64,000 bases of DNA, taken from an uncultured Bacilli bacterium (GTDB lineage: Bacteria > Bacillota_I > Bacilli_A > RF39 > UBA660). Each line of letters begins with the position of its first letter. Position 1 is the first letter of the stretch. Where the stretch lies: NCBI GenBank assembly GCA_934131005.1, contig CAKOYV010000002.1, positions 59,165-123,164 of the forward strand. Direction: 5' to 3'. The notes beneath the pieces were generated by a model, which was given only the letters and a program-made list of their open reading frames with translations, made no database searches and was not told the origin of the DNA. A program made the translations under genes and the position numbers. This document shows, piece after piece, positions 17,408-26,469 of this stretch.

Positions 17408-18370
17408 TTATTTTAAAACTTCTATTAATTCATCTTTTTTCATCTTAGAATAACCTTTGATTTCCTTCTTCTTAGCAAGTTCTCTTAACTCAGCAACAGT
17501 TAAAATACTTAAATCTAATTTAGGTTCAACGATTTCTTCTTTTTTTGGCTCTTCAACTTTAACTTCTACTTTCTCTTGTTTTCTATTAAAATCTTTTTTG
17601 TTATCTCTTTTATTAAATTTTCTATTATCTCTTCTATCAAATCCACGATTCTTTCTACTATCATCCTCTGTTACATAATCAACAATTGTACCACCATTAA
17701 CTTCTACAATAGCATTAGTTAAAGAACCAAGTACAACTTTAATTGCTCTAACAGCATCATCATTACCAGGAATAACATAATCAACCATATCAGGATCACA
17801 ATTAGTATCAATAATACCAAAAGTAGGTATTCCTAATTTCTTAGCCTCTCTAATAGCATTCTCTTCTTTAATAGAATCAACAATAATAACAGCTTGTGGT
17901 AATTTAACCATATCTCTGATACCGCATAAATTACTATTTAATTTTTCATATTCTTTCTTTAAACCAATAACTTCTTTTTTAGGTAACTTATCAAAAGTAC
18001 CGTCTTCTTCCATTTTTTCAATTTCTTCTAATCTTTTAACTCTTCTTCTAATAGTTCCAAAGTTAGTAAGAGTTCCTCCAAGCCATCTTTTTGCCATGTA
18101 ATACATTCCACCTCTTAAAGCTTCATCACGACAAACATCAGATGCTTGTTTCTTAGTTCCAACGTAAAGAACCTTTCCACCATCAGCAACAATTTTAGTT
18201 AATGCTGCATAAGCTTCCTCTAATTTTTCTACAGTTTTTTGTAAATCAATAATATATATATCATCACGAGAGTTGTAGATATACTCTTTCATTTTTGGGT
18301 TCCATCTTTTAGTCTGATGACCAAAATGAACACCAGCTTCTAATAAGTAGCTCATAGATACTACTGCCAT
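17408..18370 (-). CDS. rpsB: 30S ribosomal protein uS2 with a C-terminal Rho_N/SAP-like extension
   Basis: The ribosomal core (about residues 1-230, GVHFGHQTKRWNPKM ... YVIPGNDDAVRAIK) binds 16S rRNA near the platform. A basic and acidic low-complexity linker follows (about 240-285, rich in Arg, Asn, Lys and Glu). Residues 286-320 read LDLSILTVAELRELAKKKE and end KDELIEVLK, the pattern of a small Rho_N/SAP/LEM-like helix-extended-helix domain that binds nucleic acid in other proteins. Typical uS2 is 230-260 residues; this one is 320. The ATG at 18370 has AAGGAGG nine bases upstream; a longer reading from 18424 begins in the leader. The promoter lies in the inverted repeat at 18475-18535. Confidence 0.96.
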   Translation of the reverse strand: MAVVSMSYLLEAGVHFGHQTKRWNPKMKEYIYNSRDDIYIIDLQKTVEKLEEAYAALTKIVADGGKVLYVGTKKQASDVCRDEALRGGMYYMAKRWLGGTLTNFGTIRRRVKRLEEIEKMEEDGTFDKLPKKEVIGLKKEYEKLNSNLCGIRDMVKLPQAVIIVDSIKEENAIREAKKLGIPTFGIIDTNCDPDMVDYVIPGNDDAVRAIKVVLGSLTNAIVEVNGGTIVDYVTEDDSRKNRGFDRRDNRKFNKRDNKKDFNRKQEKVEVKVEEPKKEEIVEPKLDLSILTVAELRELAKKKEIKGYSKMKKDELIEVLK

Positions 18371-18474
18371 AATTAAATTCCTCCTTTTTGTTTTGCTTCC
18401 AAATATCTCAACTTTATTCTTCACCCATTAATAAAATAATAAGCACTAGAAAAACAAATCAATATCTGTGAATA

Positions 18475-18535
18475 TTCTGAAAAGCCATGAATATAATACC
18501 ATAATTATCAAGCATATTCAAGGCTTTTTTCAGAA
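18475..18535 (-). promoter_or_regulatory. rpsB-tsf promoter embedded in a long inverted repeat
   Basis: On the minus strand TTGAAT (18516-18521), a 17-base spacer and TATTAT (18493-18498) with TGG upstream form an extended sigma-A promoter, with a leader of about 115 bases. The core is framed by arms TTCTGAAAAGCCATGAATAT (18475-18494) and its near complement at 18514-18535, about 19 bases apart. The arms could be an operator. Alternatively, on the plus strand, they form a hairpin with a T-run that would stop antisense transcription. Confidence 0.75.
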
Positions 18536-18591
18536 CTTCTTAAAATAACCTTAAATTAAATACAAAAAACGTCCTATTAAGATTATTAATT

Positions 18592-18620
18592 AAAAAGATT
18601 ACTGTAATAATACAATAATC
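18592..18620 (-). terminator. terminator of the HNH-like gene
   Basis: On the minus strand GATTATTGTA / TACAGTAATC with a TTAT loop is followed by TTTTT. Confidence 0.65.
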
Positions 18621-18626
18621 CTTACA

Positions 18627-18923
18627 TCACCTACAATCTCTATCCCGTTTTTTTTCTAAAATCTTTTTATTTTCCTTAATTTGTAACATCATATTATCAT
18701 ATTCTTTTTGATTCTCACATTCAAACTTATGTAATAATTTATGAACATCCTCAGAAAGTAAATAAGATTCATCATAAACAGTATGTTTAGTTTCTCTAAA
18801 AGGAGGATCATGATGTAATTGTAACTTTTCCTTAGCATATACTTGCATATTATACATATCAATTCTCCCACACCTCAAAAATAATTGCATCTTAACAGAT
18901 CGAGTATTCCCTCTTCTACCCAT
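18627..18923 (-). CDS. small HNH-like protein
   Basis: The 98-residue basic protein contains LQLHHDPPFRETKHTVYDES and then LSEDVHKLLHKFE, the H-H...D...H spacing of a minimal HNH/beta-beta-alpha metal nuclease fold. Only one Cys (RCGRID) is present, so a full treble-clef zinc site is unlikely. The ATG at 18923 is chosen because AAGGTGA lies six bases before it; a GTG nine bases earlier has none. It stands alone between the rpsB promoter region and tRNA-Met. Similar stand-alone HNH-like proteins occur in low-GC Firmicutes; nuclease activity is an inference. Confidence 0.65.
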   Translation of the reverse strand: MGRRGNTRSVKMQLFLRCGRIDMYNMQVYAKEKLQLHHDPPFRETKHTVYDESYLLSEDVHKLLHKFECENQKEYDNMMLQIKENKKILEKKRDRDCR

Positions 18924-18998
18924 AACAATCACCTTCTTACTATATTATAAGTAAATATATAAACAAAACATAAACTTATAACCTAAAAAATTTAATAA

Positions 18999-19027
18999 AA
19001 TAAAAACTCCTGCCAAATAAGCGGAGT
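18999..19027 (-). terminator. terminator of tRNA-Met
   Basis: On the minus strand ACTCC...GGAGT with a 12-base interval is followed by TTTTTATTTT. Confidence 0.65.
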
Positions 19028-19039
19028 AAATATCAAACT

Positions 19040-19116
19040 TGGTAGCGAGAGGGGGATTTGAACCCTCGACCCTTCGGGTATGAACCGAATGCTCTAGCCA
19101 ACTGAGCTATCTCGCC
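19040..19116 (-). tRNA. tRNA-Met (CAT)
   Basis: A 77-base cloverleaf with encoded CCA. The anticodon loop TTCATAC lies in a TTCGG/CCGAA stem, the D-arm is GCTCAGTTGGCTAGAGC and the T-arm is GAGGGTTCAAATCCCCC. The anticodon CAT can belong to elongator Met, initiator Met or tRNA-Ile2. The G1-U72 pair at the acceptor end argues against the classic mismatched initiator and favours elongator Met. Confidence 0.95.
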
Positions 19117-19135
19117 ATCTCACAAAAGCATATTA

Positions 19136-19164
19136 ATTCTAACATAAATATAATACCCTGTCAA
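19136..19164 (-). promoter_or_regulatory. tRNA-Met promoter
   Basis: On the minus strand TTGACA (19159-19164), 17 bases, TAGAAT (19136-19141) with TGT upstream. It is near consensus and 20 bases before the tRNA. Confidence 0.85.
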
Positions 19165-19185
19165 TTATTTAACAAAAATTTAACC

Positions 19186-19222
19186 AAAAAGGAACAAATT
19201 TTTTTAATCTTGTTCCTTTTTA
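19186..19222 (-). terminator. terminator of the M16 peptidase operon
   Basis: On the minus strand AAAAAGGAACAA / TTGTTCCTTTTT form a long stem overlapping the 3' end of the gene at 19204. Confidence 0.75.
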
Positions 19223-20493
19223 GACTTTAAAACAACAATTGCTTGATTAGATAAATCTAAATTTGCTAATACATCATCTAATTCTTCTTTATTAAGTGAT
19301 TTGATTAAATCAATCATATTATTCTCAACTGTTCCATCAAAAATAATATTATCAATAATCATTTCATTAATAACTTCCAAATTCTCAAAACTAAACAATT
19401 CATTACTAATTAAAACCTTTTTCTTTCTTTCTAAGTCTTCTTCTTTTATTTCAATATTTTCTAAAAAGCCCCTAATTTTATTAATCAATCTTTCATAACT
19501 ATTGGTCTCATTAATTAATGAAATTAAAGAATGTGTATCACAATTCAAAATATTCAAATATAAAGAATTAGAAATAATTTTTTCACGTTTAGCCTCTTCA
19601 TCAAATAAAGATGAATCATCAAACATAATAGAAAATATAACAAATAAATATAAATTATATTTTCTACGAGACATTTCAATATCTTTTTGAGGCACTTTTA
19701 TATTATAAGAAACTTTAGATATTTTGGTATTAACTTCTATTATTTCTTTCTTTTTGACAACACTATCACGTTCTTTATAATCTCTAACTTCAATTTTTTC
19801 TTGAGAATTTCTAAATTCTTTATCTTGTTGATTTTCCTCAATAGCCGCCATAACTTCATTAGAATCAAAATTTCCCGTTACAACTAAAAACATATTGCTA
19901 GGATGATAAAAAGTATTATAACATGTAAACAAAGTATCTACACTAATACTAGTAATATCCTTAACAGTTCCTATAATACTATCCTTAAACGGATTATTAT
20001 GAAAAACATTTTTTCTAATATGTTCATACATAACATCAGAAGGATTATCATCACACATATGAATTTCCTGGGTAATTATTCCCTTCTCACTCGAAACATT
20101 ATCATCAGTAAAATAAGGATTTTGCACATAATCGAGTAAGAAATTGATATTATCCACTAAATTTGTAGGACCTGAAAACAAATAAGTAGTATTTTTGAAT
20201 GTAGTATAAGCATTACAAATAGCACCACTCTGAGCAAAAAACTCCTCAGGTTGTGGACCTTTTTCTTGAGCAAAAACTTTATGTTCCAAAAAATGAGCAA
20301 CACCATGTGGAACTTTTACCATCTTTGACTTTCCAATTGGAACAAATTCATTATAAATTGAACCAAATTTTGTAGTAAACGTTACATAATTATTGGTAAC
20401 ACCTTCCTTATTATATAAATAAACATCCATTCCATTAGTTAATTTTTTATAATAAAGCACTTCATCCATATTTTTAAACTTAATTGTTTTCAT
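19204..20493 (-). CDS. ymfH: M16 family zinc peptidase (YmfH-like, catalytic subunit)
   Basis: The 429-residue protein has the inverted zinc motif HFLEH near residue 69, with the downstream Glu in KGIITQEIHM, so it is the catalytically competent half of an M16 (pitrilysin/insulinase) pair. The ATG at 20493 follows GAGGGTGATAAAA and overlaps the preceding gene by 14 bases. B. subtilis has the same pair (ymfF, ymfH) downstream of spoIIIE, and here ftsK lies 2.6 kb upstream in the same direction, so synteny supports the name. It is cytosolic with no signal peptide. Substrates are unknown; related pairs process peptides. Confidence 0.88.
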   Translation of the reverse strand: MKTIKFKNMDEVLYYKKLTNGMDVYLYNKEGVTNNYVTFTTKFGSIYNEFVPIGKSKMVKVPHGVAHFLEHKVFAQEKGPQPEEFFAQSGAICNAYTTFKNTTYLFSGPTNLVDNINFLLDYVQNPYFTDDNVSSEKGIITQEIHMCDDNPSDVMYEHIRKNVFHNNPFKDSIIGTVKDITSISVDTLFTCYNTFYHPSNMFLVVTGNFDSNEVMAAIEENQQDKEFRNSQEKIEVRDYKERDSVVKKKEIIEVNTKISKVSYNIKVPQKDIEMSRRKYNLYLFVIFSIMFDDSSLFDEEAKREKIISNSLYLNILNCDTHSLISLINETNSYERLINKIRGFLENIEIKEEDLERKKKVLISNELFSFENLEVINEMIIDNIIFDGTVENNMIDLIKSLNKEELDDVLANLDLSNQAIVVLKSKKEQD

Positions 20494-21748
20494 TTTTATC
20501 ACCCTCTAATAAAAATAATGTATGCATCAAAACCTTCTTACTTAAATTCATAACATCCTCTTTTGATACCTTATTAATATTTTCAATTCTCTCATCAAAT
20601 TCCAAAGAATTAACTAAAACCTTAGCATAATAAGTATTAATTATACCTGCTGGACTATCTTTACTAGCTTTTATTCCCGATATAATTGTTTCCTTAGAAT
20701 TTTCTAATAAACTATCATCAAAATTACCTTTGCTAATATTTTGTAATGTCTTCTTAATAAGTTTTAATACATTATCTGAATTACCAGGCTCAATACCAGC
20801 ATATATCATCAAAATATTATCATAAGCCTTATGTATAGAATTAACATAATAAGCGTAAGAATTTTTTTCTCGAACTGTATCAAACAACAGTGAATTTGAA
20901 GATCCTCCTAATAGTTCATTATAAACCAATAAAACATATTTACGTTCAAATTCACTCAAGCCATTCAAACTACAAAGTACAGTTAGTTGTGTTTGATTAA
21001 CATCCTCATGTTCTACTTTTTTCAAAACCTTTTGACGCGCTTTCAACTCCGGTACTAAAATATCATACTTAGCTTTCTTAAAAGTATTAACTTTAAAGTA
21101 TTTTTTAAAAATCTCTTTAATTTTAACGCTATCAACATCTCCAACTACAAAAACATCAACATAATTTTCATTTATAACTTTTTTATAATATTCATATAAA
21201 CTATCTACTGTAATTTTCTCAAGATCATCTATATTACCAAAAGAACTATATGAATATGGCATATTTTCAGTTGTTTCTAAAAGACGATATAAAGAATATT
21301 TCAATTTATTATCTGTCATACTTTTAATACTTTTTTCAACTTTCACCTTACATTTTTCTAATATTTCTCTATTAAATTTATTATCTTCTACATCAGGATT
21401 AAAAATAATATCTAATAAAAATGCTATAGAATATTCATTCATATCATCTTCTGTATATTTTTCATTCAAAAACCTGGTTTTAAACGATAAATTATTATAA
21501 TTACCTATTCTAGCATTAGAGCTAATTAATTTTAAATCATACAAGTTTTCTGTTTCTCTAATCAAATCTCTTTCACTAGGAAACTTTTTTGTCGTATTAA
21601 TTAAAATAGTTTTTAATAAATTTCTAATTGTAATATTATTAGCATCAAATTTTTCACGAAAATTAACTTCCACTGTAACTGTTTTAAACTTTTTAGTTTT
21701 TATTACATGAAGATTATAAGCACCCATATCCAAATATTCATAATTCAT
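20480..21748 (-). CDS. ymfF: M16 family peptidase-like protein (YmfF-like, non-catalytic partner)
   Basis: The 422-residue M16-fold protein has the expected substrate-binding features (SFGNIDDLEKIT, a C-terminal domain with RREKNSYAYYV-type sequence) but lacks HxxEH in the N-terminal domain, where ENLYDLKLISS is found instead. In two-gene M16 systems one subunit carries the zinc site and the other binds substrate, so this is the partner of the gene at 19204, which it overlaps. The neighbouring deoD stop is 31 bases upstream of its start. Confidence 0.87.
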   Translation of the reverse strand: MNYEYLDMGAYNLHVIKTKKFKTVTVEVNFREKFDANNITIRNLLKTILINTTKKFPSERDLIRETENLYDLKLISSNARIGNYNNLSFKTRFLNEKYTEDDMNEYSIAFLLDIIFNPDVEDNKFNREILEKCKVKVEKSIKSMTDNKLKYSLYRLLETTENMPYSYSSFGNIDDLEKITVDSLYEYYKKVINENYVDVFVVGDVDSVKIKEIFKKYFKVNTFKKAKYDILVPELKARQKVLKKVEHEDVNQTQLTVLCSLNGLSEFERKYVLLVYNELLGGSSNSLLFDTVREKNSYAYYVNSIHKAYDNILMIYAGIEPGNSDNVLKLIKKTLQNISKGNFDDSLLENSKETIISGIKASKDSPAGIINTYYAKVLVNSLEFDERIENINKVSKEDVMNLSKKVLMHTLFLLEGDKNENN

Positions 21749-21779
21749 GATTAAATCACTCCTCTAACTTTATTATAAC

Positions 21780-22493
21780 TTATTTTTGTAAATTTAAACT
21801 AGTTTTTAAAGCAATTTCAATCATATTATGCAAATGTCTTTCTCTTTGTTGGGCTGTCAATTCCTCATTAGTACAAAAAGAATTAGAAACAGATAAAATT
21901 GATGCTGCCTTTTTTTTACATATTCTAGCTGTTTGAAATAATCCAAACGTTTCCATTTCTACTCCTAAAACATTATATTGCTTCATTATATCCCGATAAT
22001 CTGTCTTTGAATAAAAAACATCTGAAGTCAAAATATCTCCTTCAACTATCTTATATTTATTTAAATTAGCCACTCTTTTAATAATATCATTTACTTCCAT
22101 AAAAGCATCTAAATAATTATCCTCATATCCATCTTGAACTCTAGCATATGAAGAATCACTATATGCTCTATTTGTTAAAATAACATCACCTAATTTTAAA
22201 TTAGCATCATAAGCTCCAACAGTACCAATCCTAATTATATAATCAACATCATAATTAGTAAATAATTCATAAGCATAAATTCCTATACTAGGTATTCCCA
22301 TACCTGAAGGAAAAACTGTAACTTTCACTCCTTCATAATAACCAGTATAAGCCGTCATCCCTCTAATTTCATTAACAAGCTTATAATTTTTTAAATAATT
22401 CTCTGCAATATACCTAGCTCTTTTAGGATCTCCAGGCATTATAACAACATTAGCAATATCTTCATAATTACTCTCAATATGTGCTGTTGCCAC
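21780..22493 (-). CDS. deoD: purine nucleoside phosphorylase, DeoD type
   Basis: DeoD splits purine (deoxy)nucleosides with phosphate to give the free base and (deoxy)ribose 1-phosphate in purine salvage. The product has the hexameric PNP pattern: ATAHIESNYEDIANVVIMPG at the N-terminus, GMGIPSIGIYAYEL, RIGTVGAY (phosphate site), and VEMETFGLF with Glu residues that bind ribose. The GTG at 22493 gives 237 residues, matching the usual 233-239, and has GGAGTGA before it; the longer reading from 22526 would overlap the upstream gene. Confidence 0.95.
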   Translation of the reverse strand: MATAHIESNYEDIANVVIMPGDPKRARYIAENYLKNYKLVNEIRGMTAYTGYYEGVKVTVFPSGMGIPSIGIYAYELFTNYDVDYIIRIGTVGAYDANLKLGDVILTNRAYSDSSYARVQDGYEDNYLDAFMEVNDIIKRVANLNKYKIVEGDILTSDVFYSKTDYRDIMKQYNVLGVEMETFGLFQTARICKKKAASILSVSNSFCTNEELTAQQRERHLHNMIEIALKTSLNLQK

Positions 22494-22509
22494 AATATCA
22501 CTCCATTCT

Positions 22510-23091
22510 CTATTTATTATTACCATCAGAAGAAATAACTCTAGATATATCTATACCATAAGTATCTTCTATATCCCCACTATCAAGCGATAATCCACTA
22601 ACAGCTTTTTTATTATCATAAAAAGAAGAAATATAACTATCAATATTTTCTTTATTATTAAGCCTCCACTGACTAGCATAAACACAAGCTCTATAAACAT
22701 CTCTAAAATTATTTTCTTCGGATAAAATTACTGTCGCTAATAATTTAGGAGCACTAAACAAGAAAGTATATTCCTCATTTATTTCGCCTTTTTTATAATT
22801 TACAACTATATTAGTACCATCTAACTTAGCAGTCATTTTAATACCTTGACTTGTATAATATTTATCATTAGAAATATCATTAAAATTATCACAAATAGCA
22901 TTTAAAGCTTCAATAATAGCCGGAGAAACATCATCTTTTTGAGAAATTTTATGTTCCTCCATGTTACTATTATATCCAAAAAATTTAAGATACGTAAGAA
23001 AAGTTCCAAAAGAAATTAACATAACTAACGCTAACCAAGCAGCAGCCACTAATCCTTTACTTCTAGGTTTAAGTTCTTTATTATTTTTCAC
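22510..23091 (-). CDS. single-pass membrane protein of unknown function
   Basis: The product (about 193 residues) has a basic N-terminus, one membrane helix (about 17-38, GLVAAAWLALVMLISFG...) and an extracellular domain of about 150 residues with mixed alpha/beta character (KYYTSQGIKMTAKLDGTNIVVN...). The GTG at 23091 has GAAGGAAG eight bases upstream and is preferred over a TTG at 23109. It sits between ftsK and deoD on the same strand with short gaps, so it is co-transcribed with them. No family is recognised. Confidence 0.7.
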   Translation of the reverse strand: MKNNKELKPRSKGLVAAAWLALVMLISFGTFLTYLKFFGYNSNMEEHKISQKDDVSPAIIEALNAICDNFNDISNDKYYTSQGIKMTAKLDGTNIVVNYKKGEINEEYTFLFSAPKLLATVILSEENNFRDVYRACVYASQWRLNNKENIDSYISSFYDNKKAVSGLSLDSGDIEDTYGIDISRVISSDGNNK

Positions 23092-23109
23092 ATAAAACAC
23101 TTCCTTCAA

Positions 23110-25320
23110 TTATTGTTCCTGCTCTGGTTTAACAAGAACCTCTCTAGGTTTCGAACCATTTGGTGGTCCAATTATGCCTCTTTCTTCTAATAAATCAATT
23201 ATTCTAGCAGCCCTATTATATCCAAGTCTGTACTTTCTTTGAATCAAAGAAGCACTTATTTTCCCCGCTTGAATTACATAATCAACAATTTCATTATAAA
23301 GTGGATCCTCATATTCCTCATCAGATGAATATCCATCATTACGACTACTAGCATCATTCTTCATCTCAGTCAAACTCTCATCATATTGAGCCTTTTGTTG
23401 CTCACAAACAAAATTTACCACTTTTTCTATCTCTTCTTCACTTACAAAAGCACCTTGAATTCTAGTAGGATGATTATCACCCATTGGTAAAAATAGCATA
23501 TCACCTTTACCAAACAATTTTTCTGCTCCAACAGAATCAAGTATTGTTCTAGAATCAATTGAAGATGAAACAGCAAAAGATATTCTAGAAGGAATATTTG
23601 CCTTTACAACACCAGTAATTACATCCGTAGATGGTCTTTGCGTAGCAACAATTAAATGAATACCAGCCGCTCTAGCCATTTGTGTAATACGCATAATAGA
23701 ATCCTCAACCTCTTTTGCCGCTACTAACATTAAATCAGCTAACTCATCTATAATAACAACAATATATGGCATCTTAGGATATTCAGGATGAGTTTCACAA
23801 AATTTATTATATCCCTTTATATTTTTATTTTTTGTTCTCTCAAAAATATCATACCTTTTTTCCATCTCTGCCACTATATTTTTCAAAGCAATACTAGCTT
23901 TCTTAGGATCAGTAACAACAGGTGCCAACAAATGTGGAATACCATTATACATAGTAAGTTCAACTTTTTTAGGATCAATCATAACAAGTTTTACTTGATC
24001 TGGTTTTGTTCTCATCAAAATAGAAGTAATAATACAATTAACACAAACTGACTTACCACTACCAGTAGCACCTGCTACCAACAAATGCGGAGTACTATTA
24101 ATTTCCATCCACTTAACTTTTCCCATGATATCTTTTCCTAAACCAACTGCAAGCAAATTCTTCTCATCAACATCAGGCATTTTTGATAAAACTTCTCTAA
24201 AAGAAACCGAACTATTAACTTTATTAGGAAGTTCTATACCAATAGTACTTTTGCCAGGAATTGGAGCTTCTATTCTAACATCCTTAGCAGCCAAAGCTAA
24301 AGCAATCTCTCTTTGGATAGATAACAGTTTACTAACCTTTGTACCAGCTTTAATTTCCAACTCAAACTGTGTAACTGTTGGTCCAATATTAACCTGAACA
24401 ACTTTTCCAGTTATATCAAAATCGCTCAAAACTTTCTCTAATTCAGAAATACTTTCTTTAGCTTTCACCTCATTAGCTTTATTACTAACATTTTTAACAA
24501 CATTTAAAAGATTAATCGAAGGTAATTGATAATTTTCACTGGTTGCATTAATAACAACTTCATTAGGAACCTCCTCAACAGTATTACTAACAATCTTAGG
24601 TGGCTTTCTTACAATTGGTACATCCTCATCTATACTCTCTACCTTAATAGGTTCACTAACAACAGAAGTCTCTATATCATCATTACTGCCACTATTAACA
24701 CTAACTTCATCTTCCTCTTCATTTTCATCTTCTTCATCATCTCTATTAAAAGCATTAACAATATGTGGTTTAATTTTATTATAAAGATCCAAAAGGCTAA
24801 CATTAAGTAATAAAATTGCTCCTAAAACAAACATCGTACAAACAACAATACTAGCCCCATCACCAAACGCTGAGACAAACAAATAACTAAAAATTGCTCC
24901 TACTATTCCACCACCAGAATTAGATAAAGCTGAACTAGAAGTAAAAGATAACATTAAATTATCAAAAGTCTCTGTAATAATCTTAACGCCATGTGTTCCA
25001 TTAACTTCAATATATCTAACATGTAATAAAACTAAAAATGATATAATTATTATATATAATCCAATTAACCTGCTAGACAACAAATTAGGTGGCTCTTTTT
25101 TTAAAATCAATAAAACACCTGCTACTATTAATAACAATAAAAGTAATACATATATAGTTCCCACTAAAAAAATAGCAAAACTTTTAACCATATTACCAAC
25201 AATACCAGTTCCTAAAAGGCCAATAATACCAAATAATATTATTATAACTCCTACTATTTCATTACTATATTCAAATTTATTCTTATTTTTATCTTTCTTT
25301 TTTGTCTTTTTTTTCGCCAT
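23110..25320 (-). CDS. ftsK: DNA translocase FtsK/SpoIIIE
   Basis: FtsK/SpoIIIE pumps chromosomal DNA through the closing septum. The 736-residue protein has four N-terminal membrane helices (about 25-185) and an acidic linker (about 195-260). The motor has Walker A GATGSGKSVCVN and Walker B VVIIDELADLM, and a C-terminal winged-helix gamma domain (GKISASLIQRKYRLGYNRAA) recognises orienting DNA sequences. Length is close to the Bacillus protein (about 780). The promoter at 25368-25396 is near consensus. Whether it acts mainly in division or in spore formation cannot be told from sequence. Confidence 0.96.
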   Translation of the reverse strand: MAKKKTKKKDKNKNKFEYSNEIVGVIIILFGIIGLLGTGIVGNMVKSFAIFLVGTIYVLLLLLLIVAGVLLILKKEPPNLLSSRLIGLYIIIISFLVLLHVRYIEVNGTHGVKIITETFDNLMLSFTSSSALSNSGGGIVGAIFSYLFVSAFGDGASIVVCTMFVLGAILLLNVSLLDLYNKIKPHIVNAFNRDDEEDENEEEDEVSVNSGSNDDIETSVVSEPIKVESIDEDVPIVRKPPKIVSNTVEEVPNEVVINATSENYQLPSINLLNVVKNVSNKANEVKAKESISELEKVLSDFDITGKVVQVNIGPTVTQFELEIKAGTKVSKLLSIQREIALALAAKDVRIEAPIPGKSTIGIELPNKVNSSVSFREVLSKMPDVDEKNLLAVGLGKDIMGKVKWMEINSTPHLLVAGATGSGKSVCVNCIITSILMRTKPDQVKLVMIDPKKVELTMYNGIPHLLAPVVTDPKKASIALKNIVAEMEKRYDIFERTKNKNIKGYNKFCETHPEYPKMPYIVVIIDELADLMLVAAKEVEDSIMRITQMARAAGIHLIVATQRPSTDVITGVVKANIPSRISFAVSSSIDSRTILDSVGAEKLFGKGDMLFLPMGDNHPTRIQGAFVSEEEIEKVVNFVCEQQKAQYDESLTEMKNDASSRNDGYSSDEEYEDPLYNEIVDYVIQAGKISASLIQRKYRLGYNRAARIIDLLEERGIIGPPNGSKPREVLVKPEQEQ

Positions 25321-25367
25321 TTCTAAATCACCCTACTATCGAGATTACATTAATCTATCCTTACTAA

Positions 25368-25396
25368 ATTATATAATAAACATTAATAATAGTCAA
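25368..25396 (-). promoter_or_regulatory. ftsK operon promoter
   Basis: On the minus strand TTGACT (25391-25396), 17 bases, TATAAT (25368-25373), about 48 bases upstream of the ftsK start. The rest of the 25321-25613 gap holds only AT-rich sequence with no further gene seen. Confidence 0.85.
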
Positions 25397-25613
25397 CAAA
25401 TGAAAAAACTTTTCACAAAAAAGAAAGAACTAATATCAATTAGCTCTAATATATATTAAACGCAAATTCATCTGCGAATTCACGGCAAAAAAATCCCATT
25501 AAAAAACATCAACATCTATATCTTTATAATATGCTTTTTATAATATTTCATACCATTATTTATTAATAATATATGTAGTGCCAAAAATTGTGTTACTAAT
25601 CTAATGGATAATT

Positions 25614-26384
25614 TTATTTAACTTTATATGCTCTTTTTAATAATTTTACATACGAATTAGGCAATTCCATTAAAGACTCATTTGCCTGACTCTGACTCAT
25701 ACCATATAAAGCTTCTGCTACCGATCCAACTATACAACAATTTGTATCTGTATCACCACCCATTAGTAAAGTTTTCCTAATAGCATCTTCAAAAGAATTT
25801 GATTTATATATTGCAAATAAACAATTATTTAATGTCTCCCTACAAGTAGTATTAAACTTTAAAAATGCATCATATGAGGCAAACAATCCCATTTTATTAA
25901 AAACTTCTTGTTTTGTTAAACCACACCTAAAATAATATATCATAAGTGCAATTATCGTTGCAGATTCTATTGCTTCCAAAGAATTATGTGAAACCTTCGT
26001 AGCAAGATATGCATTTTCTATAACCTCATCTTCTGTATCAAAAAGATATCCTACTGGTGATATTCTCATTAATGCACCATTACCAATACTATCACATCTT
26101 CCATTACCTAGAGCCCACTTTATCGTACCTGGTGAAAAAGATGTCTTAAAATACGGCTGATAATCTGGTTTATAATCTATATTTTCCAAAATATATTTTC
26201 TAAGTGTATCTTCATAATCACTAGAATTAATTATTGCATCTATCAAAGCAACCGTTTCAATTGTATCATCACTATAAAACGATTCAGACATAATTAAATT
26301 CTCAGGATCTATACTACTAATTTTTTTTAGTTGCCCATACTCATAAATACTACCAGCTTTATCCCCATAGATTGCTCCTAACAT
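25614..26384 (-). CDS. ADP-ribosylglycohydrolase (DraG/ARH family)
   Basis: This family removes ADP-ribose from modified proteins, nucleic acids or small molecules using two Mg2+ ions. The 256-residue protein shows both metal-binding regions: SDDTIET near residue 40 and GGDTDTNCCIVGSVAEALYG near 215, along with GNGALMRISP and VSHNS. The ATG at 26384 is chosen because AGAGG lies eight bases upstream. It lies at the edge of the scrambled comEC-side island, next to a broken gene that may encode an ADP-ribosyltransferase-like protein (26953-27538), so a modification/reversal pair is conceivable. Confidence 0.88.
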   Translation of the reverse strand: MLGAIYGDKAGSIYEYGQLKKISSIDPENLIMSESFYSDDTIETVALIDAIINSSDYEDTLRKYILENIDYKPDYQPYFKTSFSPGTIKWALGNGRCDSIGNGALMRISPVGYLFDTEDEVIENAYLATKVSHNSLEAIESATIIALMIYYFRCGLTKQEVFNKMGLFASYDAFLKFNTTCRETLNNCLFAIYKSNSFEDAIRKTLLMGGDTDTNCCIVGSVAEALYGMSQSQANESLMELPNSYVKLLKRAYKVK

Positions 26385-26469
26385 AACTCCCACCTCTTAT
26401 CTAATTTTAGTATATCATATGATGATTACTTTTTCTATATCAAAAAGCCAATCTACAACTTCCATTTTT

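Noticed and set aside
22494..22526. N-terminal extension of DeoD
   Set aside because: DeoD proteins start right before the HIE/HI segment; the GTG at 22493 has a ribosome site and gives the normal length.
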